DNA from: Salisapilia sapeloensis
Lineage: Eukaryota; Oomycota; Peronosporomycetes; Peronosporales; Salisapiliaceae
Assembly: GCA_023334545.1 (NCBI GenBank)
Contig: JAADVB010000004.1
Span: 62,001 to 126,000 of the forward strand
Reading direction: 5' to 3'
Length of the DNA stretch: 64,000 nucleotides
Below the pieces are notes generated by a model that was given only the letters and a program-made list of their open reading frames with translations, searched no databases and was not told the DNA's origin. The position numbers were made by a program, and so were the translations under genes. Below, one piece after another: positions 1-10,478 of the stretch (positions within the stretch are counted from its first letter, which is position 1; each line of letters opens with the position of its first letter).

Positions 1-2
1 AG

Positions 3-560
3 AGTCGGAAACCGTTCCAACACGACATTGCAACTCAGAGACTGACGTCTCCGTACAAGCCTCCAGGGAAAACTGTCAATGCGAAACCGTATTGGTGTGC
101 TTCGACAAAGTACAACAGCGAAGAGTCAAAGAAGGAGGGGCAGAAGAAATCCCAAGTTTCCGCATTCAAACGTGAAGATGAGCTATTTCAATCAGTCATG
201 CGCTATCAGCCACATAGATGGCAGCATGCAGACCAAGATGAAGGGGTAGAAAATGTAGTCGATCACAATGACAAGCTATCGTCTGTGAAAGACGGACAAG
301 GGATGCGGCTAATGCGAAGAAGACAAGGAGTATATGGTCTGGATGCGCTTTCAGTCATCAAGCCTTTTTCGAAGGACTTGACACCACAGCAAAGGCTGGT
401 TCAAGATTACCTGTACGCGTTTCACTCTCGGGTCATTTTCTCGTTTGACGAGCAGTATCGAGCGTCTCGGAAGTACAGAGCCAAGGTTGTGGCAGGCGAC
501 ACAGAGAACGGAGAAAACAAAGATGATATACCTTTACACCGCCAACGAAGTAAGCGGTGA
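3..560 (+). CDS. 3' part of unknown protein gene (5' end outside window)
   Basis: The reading frame is open from the left edge to a TGA at 558-560, giving at least 185 residues with no start inside the window; a Met at 198 is internal to this open frame. The protein is hydrophilic and rich in Lys, Glu, Gln and Arg, with an RRRQG stretch and no signal peptide or membrane segment. I do not recognise a family. Just before the stop there are two possible splice donors, GTAAGC at 549 and GTGAGT at 556, so the true C-terminus could lie in a further exon between 570 and 720, but I found no convincing one. The gene is convergent with the AP endonuclease gene that ends at 782. Confidence 0.5.
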   Translation, partial: SRKPFQHDIATQRLTSPYKPPGKTVNAKPYWCASTKYNSEESKKEGQKKSQVSAFKREDELFQSVMRYQPHRWQHADQDEGVENVVDHNDKLSSVKDGQGMRLMRRRQGVYGLDALSVIKPFSKDLTPQQRLVQDYLYAFHSRVIFSFDEQYRASRKYRAKVVAGDTENGENKDDIPLHRQRSKR

Positions 561-781
561 GTCCACGAGTGCAATAATTCTAGCATGCTGGCAGTCTGTG
601 TCGTACAATTTACAAATTTATTTTACTCAATCCACTTCCACCAAGTCTTTTGTTTTGACCTGACCGGTTGTTTGACCACTGGAAGAAATCACAACGAGCG
701 TTCGGATCTCCCCTTTCCCCCTACAATGAGAGATTAGTACAAGATTGATTAATCTATCCTTCACCAAGGTCTCTTTTTAGT

Positions 782-2364
782 TCATGTAGAACGTACCGCT
801 GGCTTTTTACAGACGTAAAACTTGCGACCCCAATTCTCTGTGGCTTTCACGACAGATCGGAGCACAGTTGGAAGACCGCAGTTGCAAAGTGGCGTTGTCG
901 GCGGCCGGCCATTTAGTACCTGCGACCACTCCATTCGTTTGTTTTCGGTTGCTAGGCGCTGCTCTTCATGTACCTCTTTAATAATAGCTTGAGAGTCTGC
1001 TTCTGATTCTCCACTTGCACTTGCAGGTAAAAAGAAGGCTTTGTGATGGCTCTGTTGCTTTAGTGTGTGTGCCGCCGGGCTGGAAAAGAAGGATGCGATG
1101 GACCGCTGTCCTCCTACTTTTCGTTTCTTTGTCGCTTTGATAGGAGATACAGGACGCGCTTCATCGGCATCTTGCTGTTTTTGTTGTGAGAAAAACGCAG
1201 TTATGGATTGCTGCTTGCCCGCAAACTCGGTAAAGTAGCGACTGCACAAGGCAGGAGGTTTATCCGGCCCACAAGGTGGAAGTATTTCGCCTGTCAATAT
1301 GACAGGACAGTGATCGGAACCGAGCTGGTTTGGGTGATGGACACAGTCAGACACACGCAAGTGAAGCGTGAGATCAATAAGAATGTAGTCAATACGGGTG
1401 CCGTAGTTGGTCTCTCGAGCACTCGTCTTGGTATTCCAACATGTATAAGCCTTTGCTTCTTTTGGATGGAAATATCGAAAAGCGTCAACTAATAATCCTG
1501 GAGGTCCAGGACTCTGTCTCTTTTTATCTTCTAGTGTAAGTTCGCTTATGGCGAATGTGTCCATCCAGAGACGGAATGGATGCTTTTCAAATGGTCCGTC
1601 CTCATCATCTTGCGGATCGCAATGGTCGATCCTCCGATGCGAGATATTGATATCACCCTACATGGCATCCACATACACCGATGAGTTAAAATACATGCCT
1701 ATTTGATATAGAAGAACAGCCTGTACCACTACAATAACAGGCTTGCCATCCGCCTGAAGCGTTTGCACACGGTCTTGGAGCACTTTGTGGAAGGACAGCT
1801 TATATTCCAGTCGCTCCATATTCCGGAGTGCAGGGCAGTAAACATTAAATAGCACAAAGGTCCCATGGTCCGTCAGGATGCATCTTCCTTCCGTCTCTAG
1901 ATCCTGCACAAAAGCCGATGAAAACTACAAGTTGATAAGCGTCATGTTATATCGATCGAATAGTTCGGTGAAAGTGAACCGCACATCGTTGTGGATCGAT
2001 CCAATGCGGTCGATACTATCCTCCGTTTTCCAGTAACCGGTTAATCCTTCCTCTGCAGCGTAGACAGCGACATGCTGCTTGCAAAACGTTACGACACCAG
2101 AATACCCTCCTTTTCCTCTAGAAAATGAGTAGTATGCATCATACCCTGCCCGTGTATCAGTACTATTATTCCTACCAAAGAACCTAAAGTATTCGCACCT
2201 GCAGGTCGGACGAATTGCTCATCCAGCTCCGATCGGGTCATTTTTGTCTCTTGAAGGCAAATAATGTCTGCTTCCAACCCGTCTAGAAAACTTTTCAGCG
2301 AATGACCATTCCTTTGAAGCACCGCTCGCAGTCCGTTGACGTTCCAAGTAAGCAATCGAACCAT
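782..2364 (-). CDS. APEX2: AP endonuclease 2 (APEX2-like, exonuclease III family)
   Basis: DNA-repair nuclease that cleaves at abasic sites and trims 3' ends, acting with PCNA in the nucleus. The N-terminus (LLTWNVNGLRAV, then DIICLQETKM with the metal-binding Glu) and the later blocks NYGTRIDYILID and LGSDHCPV are exonuclease III motifs. Near the C-terminus are two PIP-box-like PCNA motifs, QSITAFF and RSIASFF, followed by a GRF zinc finger (CNCGLP...KFYVCKKP), which is the APE2 layout rather than APE1. Four exons are inferred. The second intron is best taken as about 60 nt, running from the GTGCGG to the CTTGTAG just before the exon that encodes FSSAFVQDLETEGRC; a 25-nt alternative breaks the frame. 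The start is the ATG complementary to 2362-2364. The gene is divergent from POLA2, with 157 bp between the ATGs. Confidence 0.9.
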
Positions 2365-2521
2365 CGTCGGAGGAACAGACTGTTCTACTTTGCGTCTTCC
2401 TTTTCGTTGTCAAATTCGTTGTCACCATATTTTACACCAATCAATTATCTTCTTGTATATTATCCTCCAATGATAGGCATTGGCGCCAATTCCATCCACC
2501 GCCAAGACAAAAACAATCGAC
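2365..2521. promoter_or_regulatory. Divergent promoter between APEX2 and POLA2, with CCAAT box
   Basis: Only 157 bp separate the two start codons, so both promoters must lie here. A CCAATCA element is at 2437-2443, followed by an AT-rich stretch. CCAAT boxes recur upstream of other genes in the window. A shared promoter is inferred from the spacing; no transcription start is visible. Confidence 0.5.
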
Positions 2522-4837
2522 ATGAGCGTGGACGCAGCTACTGTCCGCGAAGCCTTTCGTTCGAATGACTTAGAGATACAGGATGATGGACTAGATGCGT
2601 GCATCAACCTATGCTCCGAGTTCGGACTCTCAGCCTCCCAACTCTCAGCGCAGTGGGACGCGTACTCGATGAATAACCAGATCACGGGTCCAGCGACTGC
2701 CGAGCATTTGGCAGGACTGCGCTCCAACTTGGCACAGCAGCATAAGAGCAAGAGTAGTAGTCAGTCACATGGGTCTAGCAGTTCGAAAGTACCTAAGCGG
2801 AAGTTTGACAAGATCCAACCGACGCCTTCCGGGAACAGTGATAAGATGGAGGCGCTCTACGGCATGAAATCTCCTGATTCAAAGCATCAGCGGACAAAAG
2901 ACAGCAAAGCCATGTTTTCCCCAACGTAAAACTTAACTGAATTATCATAGAATGAAAGCTATTAACGCTATAAGCAGCTCTGTGCAGTCCCCGCCTGGAC
3001 ACACGTACGAAAAGCGAACGGACGCAGGTCAGATCGTATCCGACTTAAACGGTCATTTAAAGCCTCAGATATCCTCCGACGAAGACATGCAGCAACGCAA
3101 GATCCATTTCTCCATTCCGTATCCGGAAAGAAACCTACAGCCCAATGCGCCGTACATGTACACTCCACTGTTCGACCGCGCAGTGGCGTTAGAAGATCAG
3201 CTCATAGCGTATGAGAAGCTGGTGAAAGAGCATCTTAAATTGGAGGAATTGGCTGCTGTGGGCGATCCGTCTCCTGCTCAAGTGACTGTCGTCGGTCGGA
3301 TCGTGTGTGAGGCTGCCGAAGGGAAGCTGAACTCGAGCGTGGTTCAGATCGAAGGGTCGAGACACTCTTGCGGCGGACAGCGAGTCCTTTTAGATCTGTC
3401 TGAAGTGCCCACATTCCAAGTCTTTCCGGGAAAAGTATGCTCTATACTATCCTCTGGTGTAGATTTAAAGACGCTAACGTTGGTCTTGTAGTTGGTAGCC
3501 CTAGAAGGAGTTTTCGCCGATGTCCGATCTTCTTTCGTCGTAAAAAACATCATAGAGGTACAGCAATCCACTTTAATGGTTGTAAAGACTATATAGTAAC
3601 CTTGTGTATCTGCAGTCTATTCCAGCTCCAATGCCAACGTCCTCCAAGACCTTTATGCGGGAGATTCATGGCGGCAACGCAGATGCCAAGCCTCTTCGAG
3701 TATTGTCTGCATGTGGACCTTTTACAACTTCGTCCAACGTGGAGTACGTGCCGCTGAACGACCTGCTGCAAGTAGCCATCGACAGCAAGCCTGACGCACT
3801 CATTCTCGTAAGCATATCCGTTCTATCACTCTCGGCTCTCGCAGTAAAGATCGTTTCACTGTAGGTGGGTCCGTTCATTGACGTAAACCACTCCAGTTTC
3901 TCTGACGGCGTCGTTCCGTTCGATGGGATGCTGCTCAGCTACGAAGACATCTTCCTGTTCAAAGTCATGACGCTCATGAACAGTGTCTTGGGGCAGAACC
4001 CTGACATGCAGCTCATCCTCATTCCGTCCTTGCGGGACGCTAATCACGAGTACGTCTACCCTCAGCCTCCTCTAGACAAGAAAAAGGCATGTGAAGCCTT
4101 GGATCAGGACGAATACGCCAAGGTAGAATCGTAAACAATCTACTACTAAATCCTAAGAGTCTAATAGTATATTGACAGCGAGTACACATGCTGTCGAACC
4201 CTTGTACGTTTGCTCTGAACGACGTCATCTTTGGCGTCTCCACGCTGGACGTCATGATGCACCTCAGTTCGAACGAGCTGCACCGGTAGGATGTACTGAC
4301 TTATTGTCTCGGGATGTATCTAATGTGTCACCTCGGTTTTTAGAGCCAAGGCAAGTAAGCAGAACCGATTGCTGCGACTGAGTGAACAGTTGATTGAACA
4401 GCACAGGTACCACTTCTCTTCCTAATTATACGACTTTAGCGTCTGACTAACGTGTCATGATGGATGGCAGCTACTACCCACTATTTCCTCCGCCGGCATC
4501 CGGTGAAGCTCCTCTCGACCTTCGCTATATGAAACAGTTCCAGTTTGAGCACACGCCGGACGTCTTGATCCTTCCGTCCGTCCTCAACCGCTTCTGTGGT
4601 GTACGTATTACTGTAGCTTATAGTTTCATGATCATTGGAGGACTAATGGATGCTCTACAGCGTATACGAGACTCGATATGTATCAATCCTGGCCAACTGT
4701 GCAAAGGACAAGCTGGAGGAACATTCGCTTCGTTGACAGTGCTTCCTCTTGATAACAACAAACTTGACGAGTCAGAGGAGGATCAAGTTCCTCACCAAGT
4801 ACCAGACCGAACGCTAGTGGAAATTAAACGCATCTAG
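2522..4837 (+). CDS. POLA2: DNA polymerase alpha subunit B
   Basis: Regulatory B subunit of the DNA polymerase alpha-primase complex, which starts DNA synthesis at origins and on Okazaki fragments. The spliced protein has the N-terminal helical domain (ATVREAFRSNDLEI...), a Ser/Pro-rich linker (FSPT/SVQSPP), an OB-fold segment (FQVFPGKLVALEG) and the inactive phosphoesterase domain (LSACGPFTTSSN, VGPFIDVNH, LILIPSLRDA, PQPPL, SNPCTFALNDVIFGVS, DVLILPSVLNRF). About eight exons join in frame. Introns are mostly 50-60 nt; the first is best read as 52 nt with an acceptor at ATAAGCAG, although an internal TAG would also keep the frame. The start is the ATG at 2522; the upstream in-frame codons are not ATG. 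It ends TLVEIKRI-stop at 4837. Confidence 0.93.
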
Positions 4838-4998
4838 CCTTTCTGTTTTGCAATGCACTTCAACTTTGTCACTTCGACATCTTCCAGTCTAGGCTTCCTA
4901 CAAATATAGCTAGTGTACCACAAATCGTGGAACGGAAACTACAAGATGGCATAGTATGGAAACTAGACAACACAACAAAGAATCAAAAAGAGCTGCAA

Positions 4999-6546
4999 AT
5001 GGAGGATCGGGACGATATCGACTCGAATGGTGACAGTATCACTGCCTCCAGTGAACAGCCATTGCTTCCGCATCGTTACCAATATGAACACAGTGATAGC
5101 CAGCGTCGACGTCCTTCATGGTCACTCTCTCGACGTACTAAAATAGCTCTTGCAGTGCTGACGACAGTACTGATATTCACACATGTGCTCTTCGTTGTCC
5201 TCTTGCGCACCACTACAGCATCTCTGGAGTCTATGACCATCCCTGACTTGTGCCACAAACAAAGTGTGGGTGACGTGATTCTCCAACTTCATAATCCGTC
5301 CTATTGTAGACCTGACGTTGGGCAATTGCATGCTTCGATCTACAAGCAAGACCAATTGGTGCTAAACTTGACTACCCCTGCCTTTAATTTGCAGCGTGGA
5401 CACTCAACACTTGTGACGGACGTTCACATGGACATCTTGCCCACTCCTCATGAGCTCTACGATATCCTTTTCCATACACCAGGCGAATTTTATGCCAAGG
5501 GCCAGATTCCGGTTACAATCCATTGCTTGCTCGTGCCCTTCACCGTCCACCTCGATGTCAGCTCTATCTTCCACACTGCGTCAACTATAGTAGACGATAG
5601 AGCTCAGGAACGGTGGCTTTTCAGCGCAGACCCTCTCCTCGATCAACGCCTCCAACTTTCTTCTGAAGCTAGCAGCATTACCAACGAGTTAAAGCGAGTC
5701 GTTCAACAAGTACTATCCTCAATTGCTTTATCTCACTTCCGAGTGGTAGATGAAGCAGATGCCATTTTTGCCTATTCAGACGTTCGCTTTCAGTATGATT
5801 CGTCTGTGCTTTGGAACGTTCCACCACTGACACTTCGAATCAATAGCAACGAGAGTCAAACAATACTTTCTGCCGGACTCTCGAGGTTTCTCTTGGGTGC
5901 AGGTGATACCTTTATTATGGCTGACAGTGTCATCCATAAAAAGGAGATGCAGCCTTTGCGTTCGATGATCGAACACATTCTTATGAGTAAAGGAGAAACG
6001 CTCCATGTGTCCGGCGACAACGGTCGATCCGATTGCTACTCTCTTCAGGTGTTAGATTTAATCGATTTTGACGTAAACGTCCCCTCGACTGTCGACGGAA
6101 AACCACTGCTACTTCGTCATTACAGTGCAAAGCCGACGATCAAGAAACTGGACAGCCATACGGAGCAGTGTCTGATAAAGCTAGACGTGGTACTCGGCAT
6201 CAACAACCCGTTGCCGGTCAACTTTCATCTTTTTGACATCGATTTCGACCTGTACTACTTGAAAAGTGGCAGGAAAAAGAAGCACTATCTCGTTCATGTC
6301 GATGATGAAAACCAGGTCGTGTGGACGCCACACACGGAGAACAACGTGACCATCGAGACGGAATTGCACTACTACAGGACATGCAAAGACGTCATTTCGC
6401 TCTACTTTAAAGACGAGCTTTCATTTGCCATTGAAGACGGGAGTGTGCATCTGGGCGTAGGCAGTGGGAACAACTTCACCATTCCCTTTTCCATTCCAGA
6501 GATACGCATCCATCCTGAAGTAGCCCATGCGCAGGAATTAGTTTAA
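4999..6546 (+). CDS. Single-pass membrane protein with LEA-2-like domains
   Basis: Intronless frame of about 515 residues from the ATG at 4999. The layout is a short acidic N-terminal tail, a basic stretch (SLSRRTK), one transmembrane helix (IALAVLTTVLIFTHVLFVVLL) at about residues 51-71, then a long beta-rich region facing the lumen or outside. That region contains two blocks like the LEA-2/LEA14 fold: one near residues 90-140 (VILQLHNPS...TPAFNLQRG) and one near 390-450 (INNPLPVNFHLFDIDFDLYY). Proteins with this layout occur in plants and fungi, and some bind lipid, but no function can be assigned here. A frame extension upstream to 4927 begins only with GTG and was not used. Function unknown. 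Confidence 0.7.
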   Translation: MEDRDDIDSNGDSITASSEQPLLPHRYQYEHSDSQRRRPSWSLSRRTKIALAVLTTVLIFTHVLFVVLLRTTTASLESMTIPDLCHKQSVGDVILQLHNPSYCRPDVGQLHASIYKQDQLVLNLTTPAFNLQRGHSTLVTDVHMDILPTPHELYDILFHTPGEFYAKGQIPVTIHCLLVPFTVHLDVSSIFHTASTIVDDRAQERWLFSADPLLDQRLQLSSEASSITNELKRVVQQVLSSIALSHFRVVDEADAIFAYSDVRFQYDSSVLWNVPPLTLRINSNESQTILSAGLSRFLLGAGDTFIMADSVIHKKEMQPLRSMIEHILMSKGETLHVSGDNGRSDCYSLQVLDLIDFDVNVPSTVDGKPLLLRHYSAKPTIKKLDSHTEQCLIKLDVVLGINNPLPVNFHLFDIDFDLYYLKSGRKKKHYLVHVDDENQVVWTPHTENNVTIETELHYYRTCKDVISLYFKDELSFAIEDGSVHLGVGSGNNFTIPFSIPEIRIHPEVAHAQELV

Positions 6547-6954
6547 TACATTGACCTTATAAAGATATACTTCTACGATGAATCTACATCCTGTCGTCTT
6601 CTCTGCGTCCTAGCTAACGTTTCTTGTCTATTGTGTGCAAGCAACGATCCTCCTGCAATGCGAACTGGTCTTCAATTATGGCAATAGAGTAGATCAGACG
6701 CTAGTCTTGACTGCTAGTACCTTGACTTATGTTCACTTTCGGTAGGATCTAGACGATTACCAGTTTCAAATGATTGTTTTGCTTCAGCTCCAAGCATCAC
6801 CTCGCACATAATCTCTATACAAACAATTTATAATTGCACAACGACCTTCTTTCGTCTTCAAAGCTGACGAAAACACACTAGTCTTTTGGTCAGTAGCCTA
6901 CACTAGAGCAAATACGACAACCGTAGAAACGCTTGGGCAACACAGAGTGCTTTT
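6547..6954. other. Convergent intergenic region, no gene seen
   Basis: About 400 bp between the stop of the LEA-2-like gene and the stop of the PRPP synthetase gene. It is AT-rich and should hold both 3' UTRs. I saw no further coding frame, RNA gene or repeat. Confidence 0.6.
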
Positions 6955-8298
6955 CTAAAGACTATGCGTATATTTGAAGTCCTCCTTGGAGTTCGTTCGG
7001 TCAATGTACGAATGGGCCTTGAAGTGCTCCGCTTGGATAAGCTCCGCCAGCATCGGCGCCACCGATAGCCGCTTGATCTTGGACGAATGTTGCGCCGCCG
7101 GGTCCGCCGGGATCGTGTCCATGACCACCACTTCGGACAGCTCCGAGTCTTCAATCGCAGCCTCGGCTTCAGCATTCAGCAGCGGGTGGGACGCAAACGT
7201 GTACACGCGCTTGGCTCCCTTCTCCTTTGCCAGCTTCGACAGCTTGTGCAGCGTCGATCCCGTGTCGATCAAGTCGTCCACGATAATCACGTCCGCGCCG
7301 TCGACGTCCCCAAAGATGTCCGACTCATTCTTGATGCTACCATCGCCATTCTCTCGGAAGTATGCAGCGAAGCGAGCAGGTGCACCGGGAAGCCATTTGT
7401 TCAGACCTGTTTGGAACATACGCGCGCGACGCAGACACTCTGGGTTCGGAGCGAGGATGACGATCGGGCGGTGAAGATAGACCTGCGTGGCAAAGTACTC
7501 GACGCCTGCCATAATGGTCTCAAGCGTTTCCACCGGCACGTGCTGGCTGAAGAAGGAGGCTTCGTTGCCTTGCACACGCAGCTGGACGTCGACAGCAATG
7601 ACACGGTCGACACCCATGACTTCGAGCATGGTGGCAATATCCGCTGCAGCCGACTGGATGAACTTGGAGTTCACCGACGTCGACGTCGGGTTCGCTCGAC
7701 GGTGGTGCTTGTAAGCGTAGTACCTATACACGAGCAATCCATGAGATCATACATTCATAAATAGATAAAGCGTTAGATGTGAATAGACGTACGGGATGAC
7801 GGCTGTCACGCGCTTGGCACTCGCACGACGCATCGTGCTCACCATGAGCAGCAGCTCCATGACGCTGTCATTGACAGGGGATGCGAGGGACTGGACGAGG
7901 TACACGTCCTTTCCTCGAACGCTTTCTCCGACTTGGCACTGCACCTCGCCATCGGCGAAACGTCCGAGCTTTAGATTTCCGACTCGCGTGCCAAGTCTTC
8001 TCGCGATGTCGTCCGCTAGTTGAAAGTGGGACGACCCGGAGAAGATCTTGAGTTCGTGACAACCAGGGATGAACATGCCAGCGTGCGTGCAAGGGTGCTT
8101 GTCGGACGGGAAGAACGGCGACATCGGGTCCACACGCTTGCGGTCCTGTGGCACACCAAATTCAAGGTCTCTCAAGTCCTCTCGGCTGCGTTCATGAGAC
8201 GAGGCAGTAGAGCGGCTTCCGAGCGCAGCTCCGCTTGCGAGTGCAGCCCCTAGGAGAGGCGAGAGACGCCAGACACCTCGAGTACCGACGCCGAGCAT
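6955..8298 (-). CDS. PRPS: Ribose-phosphate pyrophosphokinase (PRPP synthetase)
   Basis: Makes 5-phosphoribosyl diphosphate from ribose 5-phosphate and ATP, for nucleotide, His/Trp and NAD synthesis. Two exons, about 8298-7794 and 7723-6955, join in frame through a 69-nt intron to give VTAVIPYYAYKHHR. Seen: the N-terminal block LKIFSGSSHFQLADDIARRLG with GRFADGEV, SFFSQHVP/VETL, and the PRPP loop VIIVDDLIDTGST. From the first good ATG (8298) the protein has an N-terminal extension of roughly 75 residues ahead of the catalytic core. It starts MLGVGTRGVWRLSPLLG and includes an Ala/Gly/Ser-rich stretch, so it may be a mitochondrial or other targeting sequence. A second Met (MSPFFPSD) lies closer to the core. 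The gene is divergent from the coiled-coil gene at 8474. Confidence 0.92.
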
Positions 8299-8473
8299 TC
8301 CAAGTCGCTTAGTGTATTTCGTGGTGTGTATCGGTGGAAAAGACCCGACGGCCTTCGGACTTGAAGTTTGTATTGACTCCAGTAGGCATGGGCGAAAGAA
8401 AAGAGAGATTTCTTTTGGGCACGAAACTCGGACACAAACGGCGAGAGTGCATCCATTCGACGTTTCAAGGTCG

Positions 8474-10168
8474 ATGGATACGTTTGATGAAGTGTTGAAT
8501 GGAGAGGAGGATATGTTGATTAGTGAGCTCAATGGTGCATTGGAGGATGAATATGACCCGGCAGAGAGGAATAAAGTGGATGACAAACCTCCTGCACCAG
8601 AGGATTTAAAGCCGAGTGGAGAGGATGGCTACGAGGAACAAAGACTCCGACGGAAATGCAAAAAGCTACATGCTCTGGTGAAGGAGCAGAAGAGCACGAT
8701 CGAATCACTCCGGAATAAAAGGTATCAACCTTCTGTGGTCGAAGCCGAAGCACTACGCAATGTGCATAAGCTAGCACAAGAGGAACGTCAGGACGCCATG
8801 GGCCTCAACTCGGTACGATTTATCATGTAGAGAAAACACTGAAGGAAGTATACCTAAAGCATTGATGTTGAAGTGGTTATCAGGGTCAGAGAAGCGAGTA
8901 CGAAAGCAGGAATCGGTAGATGAAAGACTGCACAAGTATGAGCTCCATGTACGTGCACAATTCCAAAATCTTTCCTTTTAGGTTCGTACTCAACACGAAT
9001 CGTACTACAGGTGCAGCAGCTCTATAAAGAAATCAAGGAGAAGAAGGAAAAATATAATATGCTGGAAGAGTGTCTGCAGCAAGAAAAGCACAAGAAGAGA
9101 AAACTGATCAAGGCTTGCAAGGCTGCTCGACATGCACTCCTAGCGGTTCAGCAGGATGGCACACGGGATATGCTGGAGGATATGAAGGGCAAGTATGCCA
9201 ATTTGGAAAAGGAACATGAATCGTTAAAACTTTCCCTTGAAGCTGAGCGCGAAGAGGTGTGATATTCTTCGCTTACTCTCTAGTTACCATGCTCTTATCT
9301 CTTTATGCTTGTAGACACGTTCGAAGGCCGATGAGATCACTACTTTCCAGGAAACAGTATCAAGCCTTCGAGCTGAAAAGGAAGAATTGCAGCGTACGAA
9401 CATTTGTAAATGCATTTCTCAAGCGCATGAACGCTTATGCTCTTTATAGAAAGCATGGAACGACAGGGTGATGCCCAGTCACGTCTGCGACAACAAGTGC
9501 AGGAGCAACAGTCTACCATCCGTCAGTTACAAGAAGACTATCAGGCTGCACTAGAGCGAACGCAAGTACTAGAACGACAAAACGGACGAACGCAAGATGA
9601 TAATACGGTACGCAATTTGCATTTGATGTCTTAAGATATCAAGCTGAATGTGTTCTCAACATCTTCTAGCACGAGACGCTCTCAGTGGCTCTGGCCAACT
9701 CCCAGGAGAAGATAGCACAGCTCAAAGAGGAGATCCAGACCCTTCGTTCGGATCAAACCCGGATTCAGCAGAGACTACCTACCACTTGTGATACTACCGA
9801 GCTACCTACTGAAGCATCTCCCACAAGAAATTTTGATCAACTATCATACCAAGTGCGTTATTTCGATGTATTTTGTATTTCCTATTCGCTAATAGGCTCT
9901 TGTGTGCTGCCAATAGTCCGAACAAGTTGGCAAGAAGCTCGTCTTGTTATATCGCTGGCTGACGAATGAGTCGAGTGCAGCATTTTCAACCATGAACAAG
10001 AAGCAAACAGCACCAGTGAAACCGATTCGATCGGATACCGACATACAGGAATGTCTACGTGGGTTCGAGTCAACCCTCGAAGAGCTTCAGCAGCTTGTTG
10101 AAGACCGTGCTGCAAGGACTCTCGGCGCCCAACTAGCCTTGTCATGCAACTTGAAAGAAGCGTGTTGA
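8474..10168 (+). CDS. Coiled-coil protein of unknown function
   Basis: Seven exons join in frame from the ATG at 8474 to the TGA at 10168, about 415 residues. The introns have clear GTACG/GTGTG donors and TAG/CAG acceptors. The N-terminus is acidic (VLNGEEDMLISELNGALEDEYD). Most of the rest is long heptad-rich coiled coil (LRRKCKKLHALVKEQKSTI, QQLYKEIKEKKEKYNMLEE, RQQVQEQQSTIRQLQEDYQ, ALANSQEKIAQLKEEIQTL). It ends in a shorter non-coiled segment, VGKKLVLLYRWLTNESS, and a Cys-containing tail. Such proteins are often centrosomal, ciliary or cytoskeletal, but no family motif was recognised. An upstream in-frame extension to 8312 begins with GTG and was rejected. Confidence 0.75.
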
Positions 10169-10478
10169 ATTTCTGCTACTCGAGTCCTCAGCAATATAAT
10201 GCTACTCTCTCACGACCAATCCGCCCAACCACTAGGTAGCAGAGGAGACATACAAGACAAGTAGTGTACTTGATCCCTCCATAAATGCGTTTAAAGCTAC
10301 AACCGGTGTTGTTTAGCATATATCCCATCTCTTCCAGACCTACCGACGTCTCCAGCATTGCCCATCAACTTTCTTTCGATCCTCCCTCGTCTCCAGAGAT
10401 CCTAGATCTACTACACTACAACAGATTCAACTTATAACCAACCGCACGAAGACAGTGTCTATTGCTTATCGCCACTTC
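10169..10478. other. Convergent intergenic region, no gene seen
   Basis: About 310 bp between two convergent stop codons. It is pyrimidine-rich in parts and presumably carries the two 3' UTRs. No coding or RNA feature recognised. Confidence 0.6.

Noticed and set aside
1900..1960. 25-nt intron in APEX2
   Set aside because: Using GTAGTT...TGCAG as an intron puts a stop in frame. A 60-nt intron ending at CTTGTAG gives the expected protein.
2927..2985. 25-nt intron in POLA2
   Set aside because: An internal TAG would keep the frame, but a 52-nt intron with TTAAC before ATAAGCAG matches the length and branch-like signals of the other introns and gives a better protein.
7087..7764. 225-codon plus-strand open frame opposite PRPP synthetase
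   Set aside because: Antisense shadow; it crosses the PRPS intron and has no recognisable domain.
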